DNA of 64,000 nucleotides from Ophiostoma sp. CBS 140.51. Taxonomy: Eukaryota > Ascomycota > Sordariomycetes > Ophiostomatales > Ophiostomataceae. Of this stretch, positions 47,401 through 57,484 are shown piece after piece. Every line of letters begins with the position of its first letter. Position 1 is the stretch's first letter. The DNA lies in NCBI GenBank assembly GCA_029298735.1, contig JANSLP010000040.1, forward strand, positions 62,001 through 126,000, written 5' to 3'. The translations under genes were made by a program, and so were the position numbers. A model generated the notes under the pieces. It saw only the letters and a list, made by a program, of their open reading frames with translations, searched no databases and was not told the origin of the DNA.

Positions 47401-48775
47401 CCGTCGCCAGCTGCAGAAGCGCAAGGAACTCGAGACACTGGCCCGCCACCAGGCTGATGCTGCTCGTGGCGCCGACTCTGGCCCGGAGGCGGCCTTTGCT
47501 GACCAGCAATCACCGCCAAGACGTGAGCGTCGCCCAACCGTGTCATCGAACCCGACGAGCCGCGAACGGAAGCCTCCTCCGGTGTACTACCAACAGCGCG
47601 ACCCCAGCCTGGAGTCCCGTAGCAGCAGCAACGGCAATGGTGGCCGCTCTCGCTCTGGTTCAAGAACATCAGGCCAGCCTGAGCGCGACCGCAGTGGCTC
47701 CGAGGCCAGTAATGGTGGTGGTTACACCCGCCATGCACTTCCTCGGATCCGGGCCAACCAGAACCAGAACGGCGCCGGCTATGATGACTACCAGCACAAC
47801 CAGCCCGGTCTCAACTCCAACCACCTTGGCCCTCCGACTCGCCAGGGCATGCCTATGCGCTCACCTGGTCTTCCTGGCACCGACATCCGCCGGTCCCCAC
47901 ACATGCCTCCCCAGGCCTACCCTGGCAGCACTGGCAACAGCCCCTCGATGAACAACCTGTCCGTCCAGACTGCCATGGGTGGCCGCTCACCCTCGGGCTT
48001 TAGCGCATCTGACCAGCCTTCACCCATCTCTCCTCTGGGAAGCGCAGGCCTGCCCTCGTCACCCTACTTCGCTGGCAGTGCCAACGCCTCGGGCCCCTCG
48101 ACACCCACAACGAACGGTCCTCGCATGCAGCAACAACGCCCAGGTATGCCTCAGCACCAGGCACCGCCATCTTCCGGCCCCGGCTACAGCACAACGAACA
48201 GCTCGCTCAACGAGTCCATGAAGAAGTCGGTTCGCAAGAACGAGATCTCGGAGCCGACGTTCCTTATGAGCACCAGCCGTGTCCCGACTGTCAGCCTGCA
48301 GCAGAGCACGTCTGCGCCTGAGATGGAGGCCAATGGCACCAACGGCAACGGCTCCCGTTCTCGCAGCGGCTCCCGTGCTCGTGCTCCCAGCAACGCCCCC
48401 GCCCCTGCCTTTGTCCCGCCTTTGCCCCCAATCAATCCTCTGCGCAAGCAGTCGGGCACTCGTGGCCCGCGCGGCATGCTCGGCGGTCTGATGGGTGGCC
48501 GTCGTTCTGATGGCCCAGGCGACGAGATGGACACAATGTCTGCTCTGTCAATGCCCACGCTACCTCACAGCGCGTCGGGCAGCAGCACCAACCTGGCGCC
48601 CAAGTCTCCCAACTACCAGCTCGGTGGCTCGCCTAGTGATAACGAGGGCTCTCGGTTCGAGCAGCGTGGTCTGCGCAAGCAGGCCTCGGAGGCCAACGGC
48701 ATGCACTCGCGGATGATGGGCGGCGGCGGCGATATGTCGAGCCAGCGTATGGATCTTCCCGGTGGGATGATCTAG
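44423..48775 (+). CDS. Large conserved-looking, mostly disordered protein of unknown function
   Basis: One uninterrupted frame of 1450 aa. The start is basic (MNRFRTKKKVKEEQ) and is followed by an ordered-looking block at about residues 45-110 (LPPSDDFRTSLLMTGLSARF, then SMLREQDDPNTKIGKALDDS and KRQSRLMDFSG), which I regard as the family core. The rest is Ser/Pro/Asn/Gln-rich and low complexity, with an acidic run (EDDDDDEDDTD) near 550, Arg/Lys/Glu-rich alpha-helical stretches (FASQLANARKRVQERL near 790-810; LRAFRNARRQLQKRKELETLARHQ near 980-1010), RS/SR-type repeats and a C-terminal KKSVRKNEISEPTFLMSTSR. No signal peptide, membrane segment or catalytic motif. It may be a phospho-regulated scaffold for polarity or cell wall processes (pure inference). 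Codon usage is strongly biased, suggesting a real, well-expressed gene. Confidence 0.85.
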   Translation: MNRFRTKKKVKEEQAASTGRASSDEQHSFMGFRRKAKAPEEEKKQIDITNVLPPSDDFRTSLLMTGLSARFSMLREQDDPNTKIGKALDDSVLYPKRQSRLMDFSGGFRGLDDIAEVESIRAHAPFMRTNSFASDTDSLQNDSIMNRTRPTDGNNLFGGRQKIYRIPAGGTSSKNVSEGGMGGRALYENDVALSAFQKLRQEKKEQFLDYEDVSQYANGPSTNNGNTLLSADVYDPSSSSYQRSESPSPIEYNLRRETSSTTSSAARNSTAATSVTSQPGLSSTKEWQSPQLQSSAQPASSNGAVASSGIGVERMPTSRIRRLYEQGLNQDLHEQQNSALSRIDTLTGKRLLRTKTPDLSAAPSPTSSFSFPDRVVPVAGGTVMSTLERLERRQVLSKASAPNLRSMSPPMSGSSIGSVAAPSSNDSAGLKVLVGAPESKNAFPRSPPLSPPVSESGGEHTMLSIQPNDVGKATALGMFQKPTLPYDESRFAERQLQLQQGRETPTERTRPSLDVAPPASSASPVPPAPRPASVTSDEDSAKAQKTFLFEDDDDDEDDTDAAVKSVQSSTPRPQVLLQRPSDADHPAFRQSAMPPPLSPSRSTENFTASAPDMPEPPIIATEVTLGEETDGPPVDSPTLGPGGGLSGMVLQHLRSTSNASSVYSTAPQTNDFEPPHLQTSITSGSLDLKIGQPWDDQNWTASVYSSVSGVDNNDKKEAEAEPELPALPQEPAQKIPTQRPPIPEPPKNMFTDVETTRAPSLRSVSSRSRITSVADSNRSSNNLDGEHEDDDFASQLANARKRVQERLTTYVESDSSRNTSPLLAPTELATQPPPIKSNPLGILRAKSSRGSLLERSRDVSQTKSTRKLGLGATTMSTAPSPSKQSFEDMSSPVPTPPISSASAAVNDGFSLEALKEEREEKPRPSQDGYFGRMPASRSASANQSPAIASSAASVPRSSTDTDVDDADEETEGGAGAGNDDNNMHPGLRAFRNARRQLQKRKELETLARHQADAARGADSGPEAAFADQQSPPRRERRPTVSSNPTSRERKPPPVYYQQRDPSLESRSSSNGNGGRSRSGSRTSGQPERDRSGSEASNGGGYTRHALPRIRANQNQNGAGYDDYQHNQPGLNSNHLGPPTRQGMPMRSPGLPGTDIRRSPHMPPQAYPGSTGNSPSMNNLSVQTAMGGRSPSGFSASDQPSPISPLGSAGLPSSPYFAGSANASGPSTPTTNGPRMQQQRPGMPQHQAPPSSGPGYSTTNSSLNESMKKSVRKNEISEPTFLMSTSRVPTVSLQQSTSAPEMEANGTNGNGSRSRSGSRARAPSNAPAPAFVPPLPPINPLRKQSGTRGPRGMLGGLMGGRRSDGPGDEMDTMSALSMPTLPHSASGSSTNLAPKSPNYQLGGSPSDNEGSRFEQRGLRKQASEANGMHSRMMGGGGDMSSQRMDLPGGMI

Positions 48776-50209
48776 CCTGCGATTCCTTCACTTTGTCATC
48801 TTTCCTTTTCTTCCTCCTTTTGAAGCATTTCTTTACACTCCTTCACACCCTTTTTACTCTCTCATTTTGCGGATTGCCATCTTCTATAATTTTGTTTGGA
48901 TACCCCGGTTGTCTTCCGTTTTGTCATGAAAAACCTTATGAGTAGACGGGGCTTGTGATACCACTTTATTTTACTTACACCTGATCAACTACACCGGATG
49001 TACACTCCGAATCTCTTCTTTCTATATGGGCAACCATTCATTCACCCTCTCTCTCTATCTCTCTCTCTTTCTTTTTCTCCTTTACCATATTACCACACTT
49101 CTTCTCGCCGACCCTCCATTCTGGACTGGCTCCTTTTTTCTTCATCTTTGTATCATTTTTGAATTTGCTTTGCTGTATTTTTTGCCCTACTGGTTTTCAG
49201 CAGTTTGCCGTTTCTATTCACATCTAGTCTCACACAGGAAGACGCAAGTCACCTGAGAAAAAGAAAGATGGATATTTCTTCATGTTTGCCGGGCTTTAGA
49301 TCCTTGGGAGACGATATCTCTATTTGCTTTGGAGGGAGTTCAGAAACACGGAAAAAACAAACAGGCTGTACTTTATATATATATATATTTGTCTATTCAT
49401 TATTTTATTCTTTGTACGTTTCGGAGAAGGGCCTCTTAGCATTCCAAGGTGTTTTTCCTGTTGATTACTTTCCTTCTTTACTTTCTACTTTTATCTATTC
49501 TTAACTATTCTTGTCTTTTTCTTATTCTCCCCCTCTATCTTCTCTTCGTGGTATTAGCATTTCCTTTTACGTCAGAGACTGAGAATACACGAACCATCTA
49601 CTTGACTACTACTGTCTTACTCGACTTTCATGCTGACTGCATCTTTCGAACATGTGATCCGTGCCTAAATATCGTGTAAATTTTACGAAAATGCTAGACG
49701 GCGCCCGCAATACCGGCCCGCGCCGGGAAAACTCCGGGCTAAAGTTGATGTTGGCCGTTATTATTCTATTATCGACTGTATGGAGAAGAGGGGTTGAGTC
49801 TCGGCAAGGGTGTGTTCAAATCGCCAATTGTCCGTTATTCCGCGAAGCTCTTGCCCTCTTTTTCTTTGGTGGCTTGCATCTAGAAGGCTGACAAGCTCCT
49901 TCCCAAAATAAGCTTTGGCTGCCTTGCCTGACTTGCATACACATGCTAAAAAATGGCACAAGCTGGCGCGGCGCTATCTTTGTTACATGCCGTCGCTCCT
50001 ACCTCACAAAGCAAGACATACTAAGTACATAATCTGTGCTCGACACTTATTCTCAAATCCAGCCAGCGCCCCGTTTCTCTTTCAACTTCTCTTCCTTCAC
50101 CGTTCAAGTTGACAACGACTTTCAGTTTAAGCACACATACACCTCAACACGAAATACCTGTACAATCGCTCGCGACTGAACACGCATCTGACCCATCTAC
50201 CCCGCAATC
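48776..50209. other. Intergenic between the large gene and the GNAT gene
   Basis: About 1.4 kb. It begins with a T/C-rich 3' UTR, then a CTCT microsatellite (about 49048-49083), TATATA repeat (about 49375-49388) and A/T-rich sequence. No gene recognised. The promoter of the GNAT gene should lie in the last few hundred bases. Confidence 0.6.
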
Positions 50210-51011
50210 ATGGCTTTCATCCGCCCTTACAAGTTTGACGACTGGAACGACACGGCATTCATTGTAGGCCATCACCCTGTAACCTTTTATGTTTTTTTTG
50301 CGTCTTGCTGACCTCCAGTGCCGTGCAACGCTCCCGCCGTCGCTGATTGACGAAAAGACCACGGTCCGTCTTGCGCCGTACATGTGGACCCACCAATTCA
50401 CCCTCCTCAACCCGCAAAACTGCTTTGTCCTCGACGACGGCACAGGTCACGTCGTCGGTTACGTGATTGGCAGCACGGACGTGCACGACATGGCGGCGCG
50501 GTACGGCCGCTTCACAAACCTGGTAGGCGGTACAGGCGAGATTGAGGGCGTTCCCGTAGAGCTGGTCGAGCAGTCGCGCAAGGAAGTCGGTCCTGCGCCG
50601 GCCGACCTGGACAATCTGCAGCCCTTCTTGATTCCCTCGCCAGAGGACCCGTCGAAGAAGATTGTCAACGAGACACACATGCTGCAGCAAATCTACAACC
50701 CGCGGTGGCTGCTGCTGGACAGCAACCTGACACCCAAGCGCAAAGAGCTGATCTCGGGCACCAAGTACCGGGCGGTGATGCACATTGACATGCTGGAGAG
50801 TCACCAGCGGCAAGGCTGGGGAAAGACGTTGATCAAGACGTTTTTGGAGTCGATTGCCAAAGAGGGCGCGACGGGCCTGCAGATTGGTGTGTCAGGAGAG
50901 AACACCAAGGTGATTCCGTTTTACGAGAAGTGCGGGTTCCGTGTACAACCCGGTGGCGAAGAGGAGGGCGGCGTGTGGATGGTCCGGGACGTGAGCGAGA
51001 CGGGGTGGTAG
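50210..51011 (+). CDS. GNAT-family N-acetyltransferase
   Basis: Predicted join(50210..50263, 50319..51011), 248 aa. The 55-nt intron (donor GTAGGC, branch TGCTGAC, acceptor TCCAG) lies after the first 18 codons (MAFIRPYKFDDWNDTAFI) and continues in phase 0 into CRATLPPSL. Without exon 1 the frame would start in intron sequence. The acetyl-CoA-binding motif A is MHIDMLESHQRQGWGKTLIK with the Arg182-Gln-Gly-Trp-Gly186-Lys loop. Motif B includes IPFYEKCGFRV. The family transfers acetyl from acetyl-CoA to an amine; the substrate is unknown. An insertion of about 70 residues (roughly 75-145) separates the first beta-strands from motif A. It is convergent with the SAM50 gene, with only about 150 bases between the two stop codons, so 3' UTRs may overlap. 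Confidence 0.88.
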
Positions 51012-51160
51012 ACAGCAGGTTATGCGGTATGATTCAAAGATACAAATACATTTGTTTGACAAAATTACAATGCATGTTTTCTATATACACTACAAATGAG
51101 GCTTCCTCCGCCCTCCCAGTATCTATTGTAAAAGAACCCCCGTTAAACTCGATCGTCATC

Positions 51161-52872
51161 CTACAAGAAGTTGATACCAACACCGACCTGCAGACCCTTG
51201 CGGCTCTCCTCGCCGCGGCGCATAACCAGCGGCAAGCTAAAGTTGAGCTCGAAGCGCGCCACGGGGTGCGCGTACACCAGGCCAAAACCGACAGCCGTGC
51301 TCGGCAGACCTGTCGCCAGGTCCTGAAGAGCAGCCGAGACGCTCTGGGCGACTTGGCTCGATGTCTGGCCCGCAGGCTGCTGTGCTGCGGCACCCTCAGC
51401 ACTTTGTGACTTGGGCTGCTTCTTAGTCCGCAGAGCGACGAGACGGCCGCTGTTGGCAAACAGCTGCAGACGCAGCGGCGAGTCCCGGCCAGCCTTGGTA
51501 ATGGGTACAAGCAGGTTCACGCCACCAGCGGCAAAGACATCACCGCCAACAGCATCACTGCCGTCGTGCGGGCCGAGGCCACCCTGGGTGAAGCCACGGA
51601 CATCGGTGGGGCCACCCAGAAGAAACCGGTCGTTGACGCGGCTGGGAGCGGCGGTGCCACCGAAGAGGTTGTAGCCAAAGGGCAGCGGGTACAACAGACC
51701 AGCACGGAAGCCGGCTGCGAGAGTGACGCCGCTGTCGTAAGTCGTTGCTATTGAGGGCTGGAGGGTCGTAGAGAGTGTGGAGGAGGAGGTCGAGGAAGAA
51801 GAAGACGAAGCCTTGAGGTTAGGGAAGACAAAAGGAATGGCGGCCGAGAACTCGGCCTCAGCCTTGGCGAAAGCGACGTCGCCGCCCAGAGGACCCCAAC
51901 CAGCGAGCTCGGAAGCGGTACGGACAAGGTAGCCGCTCTGGGGCAGCAGTGCATTGTCGCGGCGGTCGCGGATAAACGTGTGGCTCAGGCTGCTCTTGAG
52001 GCTGTCACCAGCGTCGCGGCGGACCGTCGGCGACGCACTGCCGCCCAGACCCGTCAGCTGACGCCACGCCGAGCCGTAGGCCACGGTGTGCATATCGCCC
52101 GTCTCAGGCACGCACCAGCCCAGGCGCACCGTGCCGCCCTTGAGCACCTCCTCGTGGCTGGCCCACGGCTTCTGGGTCGCCGACGCCAGACCCTCGAGCG
52201 ACAGGCGCACATCCGGGTTGCCCTCGAGCGGTGCCGACAGGACAGCACTGTAAGCAGAGCGAGTACGCGTGCCTGCGCTGGCGTTCAGGGACAGCGACTC
52301 GGCACCACCAAAGATGTTGCGCCACAGCAGGTTGCCGTACGCTGAGCCCTCTGTGTTGCCCAGATCCGTGCCCGTGTTAAGGCGGAAACGGGGCAGCTCC
52401 GACACACGCACGGCAATATCGTAGTCCGTCGCAGCGGCCGCCGGGTCGCGCTGGCGGGCATCGGCGAAATGCACCGTAGGATCGGGCTTGAAGATGCCGA
52501 ACCGCTCGAGCTTGCCCACAGCCTCCTGCACATCGGCAAACACGTCGCCCAATGTCGTGCCCACGTTACGTGAGTCGTCCACCAGCGGCTGGAAGATGGG
52601 GTCGAGGAATGAGCGGCGCGTGTTGCGAGCGCCGTGGATCTCAAATGTGTGCAGCGTCGCCGGCTGCAGCATGTGCTCCTGCATCACGGCGAGGGCGTGC
52701 CGCCGCGCACTCTCTTCCTCCTTGGCGCGGAGGACGGAATCGGTCTGCGCCTCGAGGCGGAGGGTTGCAGCATCTTTACTGAGCTAGGAGAGGGCGAAAA
52801 TGTTAGCCATGATGCAATGTGGTGATGTTTGAAGCTCAATTGACGCACCTTGTTGCTCCCGGAAGAAGCCAT
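51161..52872 (-). CDS. SAM50: Sam50/Tob55, core subunit of the mitochondrial sorting and assembly machinery
   Basis: Predicted complement(join(51161..52783, 52849..52872)), 548 aa. The first exon is only 24 nt (MASSGSNK); a 65-nt intron (donor GTGCGT, branch GCTAAC, acceptor CCTAG) leads in phase 0 into LSKDAATLRLEAQTDSVLRA. In fungi this protein inserts beta-barrel precursors such as porin and Tom40 into the outer mitochondrial membrane together with Sam35 and Sam37. One POTRA-like domain spans about residues 60-150 (HTFEIHGARNTRRSFLDPIF and following). The Omp85 barrel follows, with amphipathic strands, the conserved loop-6 VRGF motif at 403-406 (GGPTDVRGFTQGG), and a C-terminal strand ending VGVGINFL, the usual beta-barrel end. 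A Ser/Thr-rich loop and a Gln/Ala-rich loop (about residues 300-315 and 455-485) are extra. No N-terminal cleavable presequence, as expected for this protein. Confidence 0.93.
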
Positions 52873-55355
52873 TGTGGATCGCCGACAGCTCGGGCTGCTG
52901 TCTCGTGAGCGTCAATGGAAGGAGTGTCGGGAGTAGGGAGGGAGGAGTCGTTGCGTTCTACTCGATTTCGAATGCCGTTGTTGATATCGTCGAGATCGCG
53001 AGATCGTCTGCTTCGGACCAAGGAAAAAATCGGCCAATTGCGGCAGCAGCGAACGCGATTGACCAGCTTCCCGATGGCCAAACCGGGGAGCAACTTTGGC
53101 GCTAAAACTGAGAGCTGGGCTGCTAGTGTGGCTGGTGGAGGTGGCTGTGTCATGATTAGTCATCGTGGGATATGTAAACAGACGACACAGACTTTGGTGG
53201 TGGTTACTCTTGAAATGTGTTGATTTTCATTTTACGTTTATTTGTTTATTTTTTAACACTTGATTCTGTATGATCCGCTCTAAAGGTCCAAAGGTTTTGC
53301 ACCGGAGCCTATCGATGTTGCTGGGATCTCGTCGTGTTAATTTGCAGTGGTTGCGGCTTCACATGATGTTGACGTTTTTTGACAGGGAAAATTTTAAGTA
53401 ATACTCTGCTCGGGACCTCCACCATTCCACTTAAGCCATTCTGGCGCTTTATTTATTGTCTTATTCTATGGAATTTTACTTGTCTTCTTTTACTTGCAGT
53501 TTCTGTATGGAGTAGTTTTATGCCGTTTTTTTCGAACTCGAATGGTTGTTTTTTTCTCCCTCTTTTTGTAATATTCATATTGGACCTTTCGTATTTCACA
53601 GCAAGTAAAAAAATAAAATTAAGCTTTGCTCCCATATCATTTGCTTTGGCAGACCGGTCTCGAACTCCGAGTCAATTTTTTTTTCCGAGCCGCACTCACC
53701 AGATCCTAGAATAGTCGGACCTCTTTTTAGAGTTGGAAAGAACTGCCACGAGAAAACATGTCACCTTGGAGGAAAGAAAGTTGAACAGCTCTGGTGCAAC
53801 CCAAACCACTCCAGACTCCTTCCCCATTTTTTCTGTTCCTGTCCCTGGCTTGTCTTACTCTATGTGCCTTCGTTCCTGTTCTAGGCCATACCAAGTCCAC
53901 GTGCAGGTTGCATCCAGGCCAGAGCTGTCACATCCGCGATGGGCGCTCGTCGTCCCCGAACTTATGCCGTGTGGTATGGTCATATTTTTCTTTCTTTCTT
54001 TCTTTCTTTTGTTCTTCTTAGTCGACGTTTCTCGTTTTTCCCTCTATTATATTTCATCTGATATACCATCCGCTTGGCTAATTCCGGGTTTCTAGACCAC
54101 TCTGGATTCTTTATTAGACAACCCTTTTGAGAGCTCTTTGGATATTCGGTTAATTCCGTTGTGTTCTTCCAATTCCCCAAATCTTTATTTTTCCTGCCCC
54201 ACGCTGACTCTTCCCTCTTTCCAGTTGTCGCTCTTCCCAAAATAAACAGCCCGCAATACTCTTCAAAAACTCTGTATTCTTTTGATATTACCCTGGGGCC
54301 GTCTCGCCGTAAGGGCTTCCTCATTCTTTTTCTCTTCTTTTCAACCCAAAACATCGTCTGCCTCCCACCCGGTCATAAACTTCACGATAGTAGAGCAGAA
54401 AATTCCACCAACCCATGTGCCTTGCATGCCTTGGCGCAACTGTACGCGTACGTTCAAGGCACGTTACGTCCGCCCGGTGTCTTTTCGGTTTCGCTTTCCC
54501 TTCTCGTGTCTTGGTGTGGTGGGCACTTGTTGTTTACTCCCTCCACATCTGGTTCTATTTCTGTCCTGTTTTACCGTCCTCGCTCCCACTATCCTCTTGG
54601 CGAAGCGGCCGACATACACACATGTGATGGTCTATAATTCTAAAGGGAAAAAATGAATAGACACGACACGTCAACATTTGTTTCCATTCAGGAGGACAGA
54701 ACAAAGTTGACAAGAGCGAAAGAAAAGCCGAGTCGCCAAGCTCGGGGCAATAACTTTATTTTGAACAAAGAGAGTACCTTCCTCCACATCTCACTTCCTC
54801 CTCTCCTTCATGAGTGCCCAGAAACCCCAGATGTCTAAAAATGGGTTGAACAATAAATGGGATAGATGGCCGAAGCTTGAACGATGACGAGTATTCCCTG
54901 CCACCCCACGGCTACTCGAACGTGGTCAAGTATGGCCGCCTGCAATTTTCGGTTCGCGCTCGCTGCATTGCTACTGTTTGTGCCTCCACTTTCTTTCTGG
55001 CTTTCCTAAAATCCCGTGTTGTAGAGATGAGGTTCCACACCAGGAAGAGAAAGAAGGCACAGAATGATAAAAAAGAAGACAATCACGGGGCCACGAGGGC
55101 ATATGGGCCGACACTGACCCGAGAGCCAAGGCGTAAAAGAACAACGTTATTATCGTGTTCTCCTGTGAAGGCTCTGCCTTTAAGTTTACGCGAAGTATAA
55201 GACGGAGCGGACAGAAGTTTCTACAGATTTCTGAAAAGGATTTCTCTTTCCTGGTCTCATATTTCTCTCTTTTGACCTTCACCAGGGACTTATCGAACAG
55301 ACTTTTGATTTTCCTTCCTGGCATTCTTTTCATATACCCAACCTCAATAATCAAA
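52873..55355. other. Intergenic
   Basis: About 2.5 kb. The first 300 bases are the leader of SAM50 on the minus strand, where open frames run through both strands without domains. From 53.4 to 54.6 kb it is T/C-rich on +, with TTTC microsatellite at 53987-54006. Frames at 54161-54637 and 54282-54656 are low-complexity products of that bias. The promoter of the LysM gene should lie near 55.2 kb. Confidence 0.55.
53987..54006. repeat. TTTC microsatellite (5 copies)
   Basis: Five perfect TTTC units followed by further T/C sequence in the intergenic region downstream of the SAM50 leader. Confidence 0.8.
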
Positions 55356-56384
55356 ATGCCCTCTTCATACGGTCTCAGCCTGTCGGCTGCATGCCTGGCC
55401 CTGTTCTCGTCGGCCGTCCTCGCTGACGACATCGCTTCCAGTGCAGCTGCTGCTTGCACGCGCCAGATCACGGCCAAGGCCGGCGACTCGTGCGTCTCGG
55501 TTTCGCAGGCAAACGCAATCACGGTCACGCAGTTCCTGCAGTTCAACCCGGCGGTGCACAGCTGCTCGCTGGGCGCGGGCCTGACATACTGTGTCAGCAC
55601 CGACCCTGCTGCTGGTCCTCCGTTGCCCCCAGCTCAGTCACCATCGACCACTCTGGCGGTGCCTCCGACTGTCATTCCGACTCCCACAAAGCCGACTGCC
55701 GCCCCTCCCGCTTCTTCTTCTTCTTCCGCGTCTGCACCCCACTCATCGCCTCCCACTGGCTCTAGCGGTCTGATTCCTAGCCCCGATGGTAGCGATGGCA
55801 TCTGCGGCGGCCAGTACACCTGTCTGGGCTCCGTCTATGGCGAGTGCTGTTCGGCCAATGGCTACTGCGGCAACACTGCCGAATACTGCGGCGAGGGCTG
55901 CAACCCGGCCTATGGTCAGTGCGGCATCTGCCCGGCTGCTGCACCTGGCCCGGCCTCAACGACTGTCACTGCCTTCTTCACCACGACTTCGATTCTTGTT
56001 AGCACCGTCACAGTCCCCGCCGTGACTGTCACACACACTGTCACCCAAGCGGCCCCTGCCCCTCCCGTAACCACCACGAAGCCGCCCGGTGTTACTGTCC
56101 CCAGCCCGACCTTCCCCGGCGTGACCAAGAACTGCCAGCGCTGGTATTTCCTCCGCGCCACGGACAACTGCCGCCGTATCGCCCTGTCGTACGGCACGAC
56201 ACAGGCACAGATTGTTGCTTGGAACCCCGGTGTAAGTCAAAAACCCCCCTACTGAGTTTATTTGAGATTTTTTCACTAACACTGCCAGTTTGATTGCGAC
56301 GATATCGAGGACATGGCCGGCAACTACATTTGTGTCGGCGTGGTGGCCACCATCGGCCTGGGCAACCCCTTTGGCGGTTTCTGA
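55356..56384 (+). CDS. Secreted LysM-CBM18-LysM chitin-binding protein
   Basis: Predicted join(55356..56231, 56289..56384), 323 aa. The 57-nt intron (donor GTAAGT, branch CACTAAC, acceptor GCCAG) falls in phase 0 and joins IVAWNPG to FDCDDIEDMAG; without splicing the frame ends six codons later and the second LysM would be cut. ATG 55356 opens a signal peptide (MPSSYGLSLSAACLALFSSA). Order: LysM-like domain 1 at about 33-80 (CTRQITAKAGDSCVSVSQAN), a Ser/Pro linker, a hevein-type CBM18 at about 147-190 with eight cysteines and the aromatic site SANGYCGNTAEYCG, a Thr/Val/Pro linker, and LysM 2 at about 265-315 (FLRATDNCRRIALSYG). Such proteins bind chitin in fungal walls, and in plant-associated fungi may hide chitin from host sensing. 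Whether this organism is plant-associated is unknown. No GPI signal. Confidence 0.9.
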
Positions 56385-57484
56385 GTTAAAAGCATCAAGA
56401 AGAAAAAGAGGGCAAAGAATTGTTGAAGAGGCTATGTATTGATTAAGGGTGTTCACGCATCGTTGTTGTTTTTCTTTTCTCCCACCCCCATTTGCAGCAT
56501 ACTGTTTCTTCTGTACTGTGCGTCCATATTATTATGCATTGAGTTGAAAAACCCAATTTTCCCGACCTTAAGCTACACTAAATACTTGTTATGTGAGCCT
56601 TATGTTTGTTGTATTTACTAAAATCATAAATAGTCGTCTGCAATGATTTTTGAGAAATAAAATGCCAGCCACAACGAGGCGCTTTTGCTGCCTCACACTA
56701 GGCATTCGATTCTCTTTATCTCTTTTCGTCTTGCATTCCTCGTTCTTTCGAATCATGCTCTTTTTATTGCCTTACTTCCACCTTCCCCTCACCTCATCTC
56801 CCACCGGCCGGCAGTGATCCTTTGAACGGCTGTACTCGGGCTGGATAAATGAATACATAAGTTGAGGCGATTCTTCTCTAGCCAAAGGAGGGAAAAGATG
56901 CGACATAATCACCACTCAGTCGATTATTGGAGATACAAAAGGCCATGCATCATGAGAAAGCCCCTCAACGTACCTCCATTTAGGCATTGGGCGGTCAGCC
57001 GGCAGTGGGTGGCAAGATGCAATGTCGCGATCATGGACTGCCGTGCTCCGACCACAGTATAAGCTTCTACCAATTCTGCCCAGGACAGGCGACTCACCTG
57101 TGAGTCTTCCCGCCTGTTCATCTCTTCTTCCAGCCTCTCCCGTTTTTTCCCTTGCCTTTCATCACCGTCGCTACTATTTCTCCGCACTTGACCGACTCTC
57201 CGGCAATTTGGTTGAAAGCCGGACTGCATATTAGGAACCATGGCCCCTGAATTGGCAAAACAGAAGTCGTGCAAGAAATCAAAACCCCTTTCAAATTTCT
57301 GATGTAACAGAAAATCAAGCTGCTTCGATTGGGTTCCTGCTCGTAGTATATCAATGCAGAGTCCCCGACCTCTTTCAGCACTGTAGAAAGTTCTCGTTAG
57401 GGGCAGATTGAGAAGCAGATGCTGGAAGACTGACTTACGTACACTCTTTTGAAACGTTTTCACCCCAATTCTCACTTTTCGACC
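56385..57484. other. Intergenic between the LysM and GMC genes
   Basis: About 1.1 kb. No gene recognised. It holds the 3' UTR of the LysM gene, and open frames on both strands at 56862-57475 without motifs. The GMC promoter should be in the right half. Confidence 0.55.
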
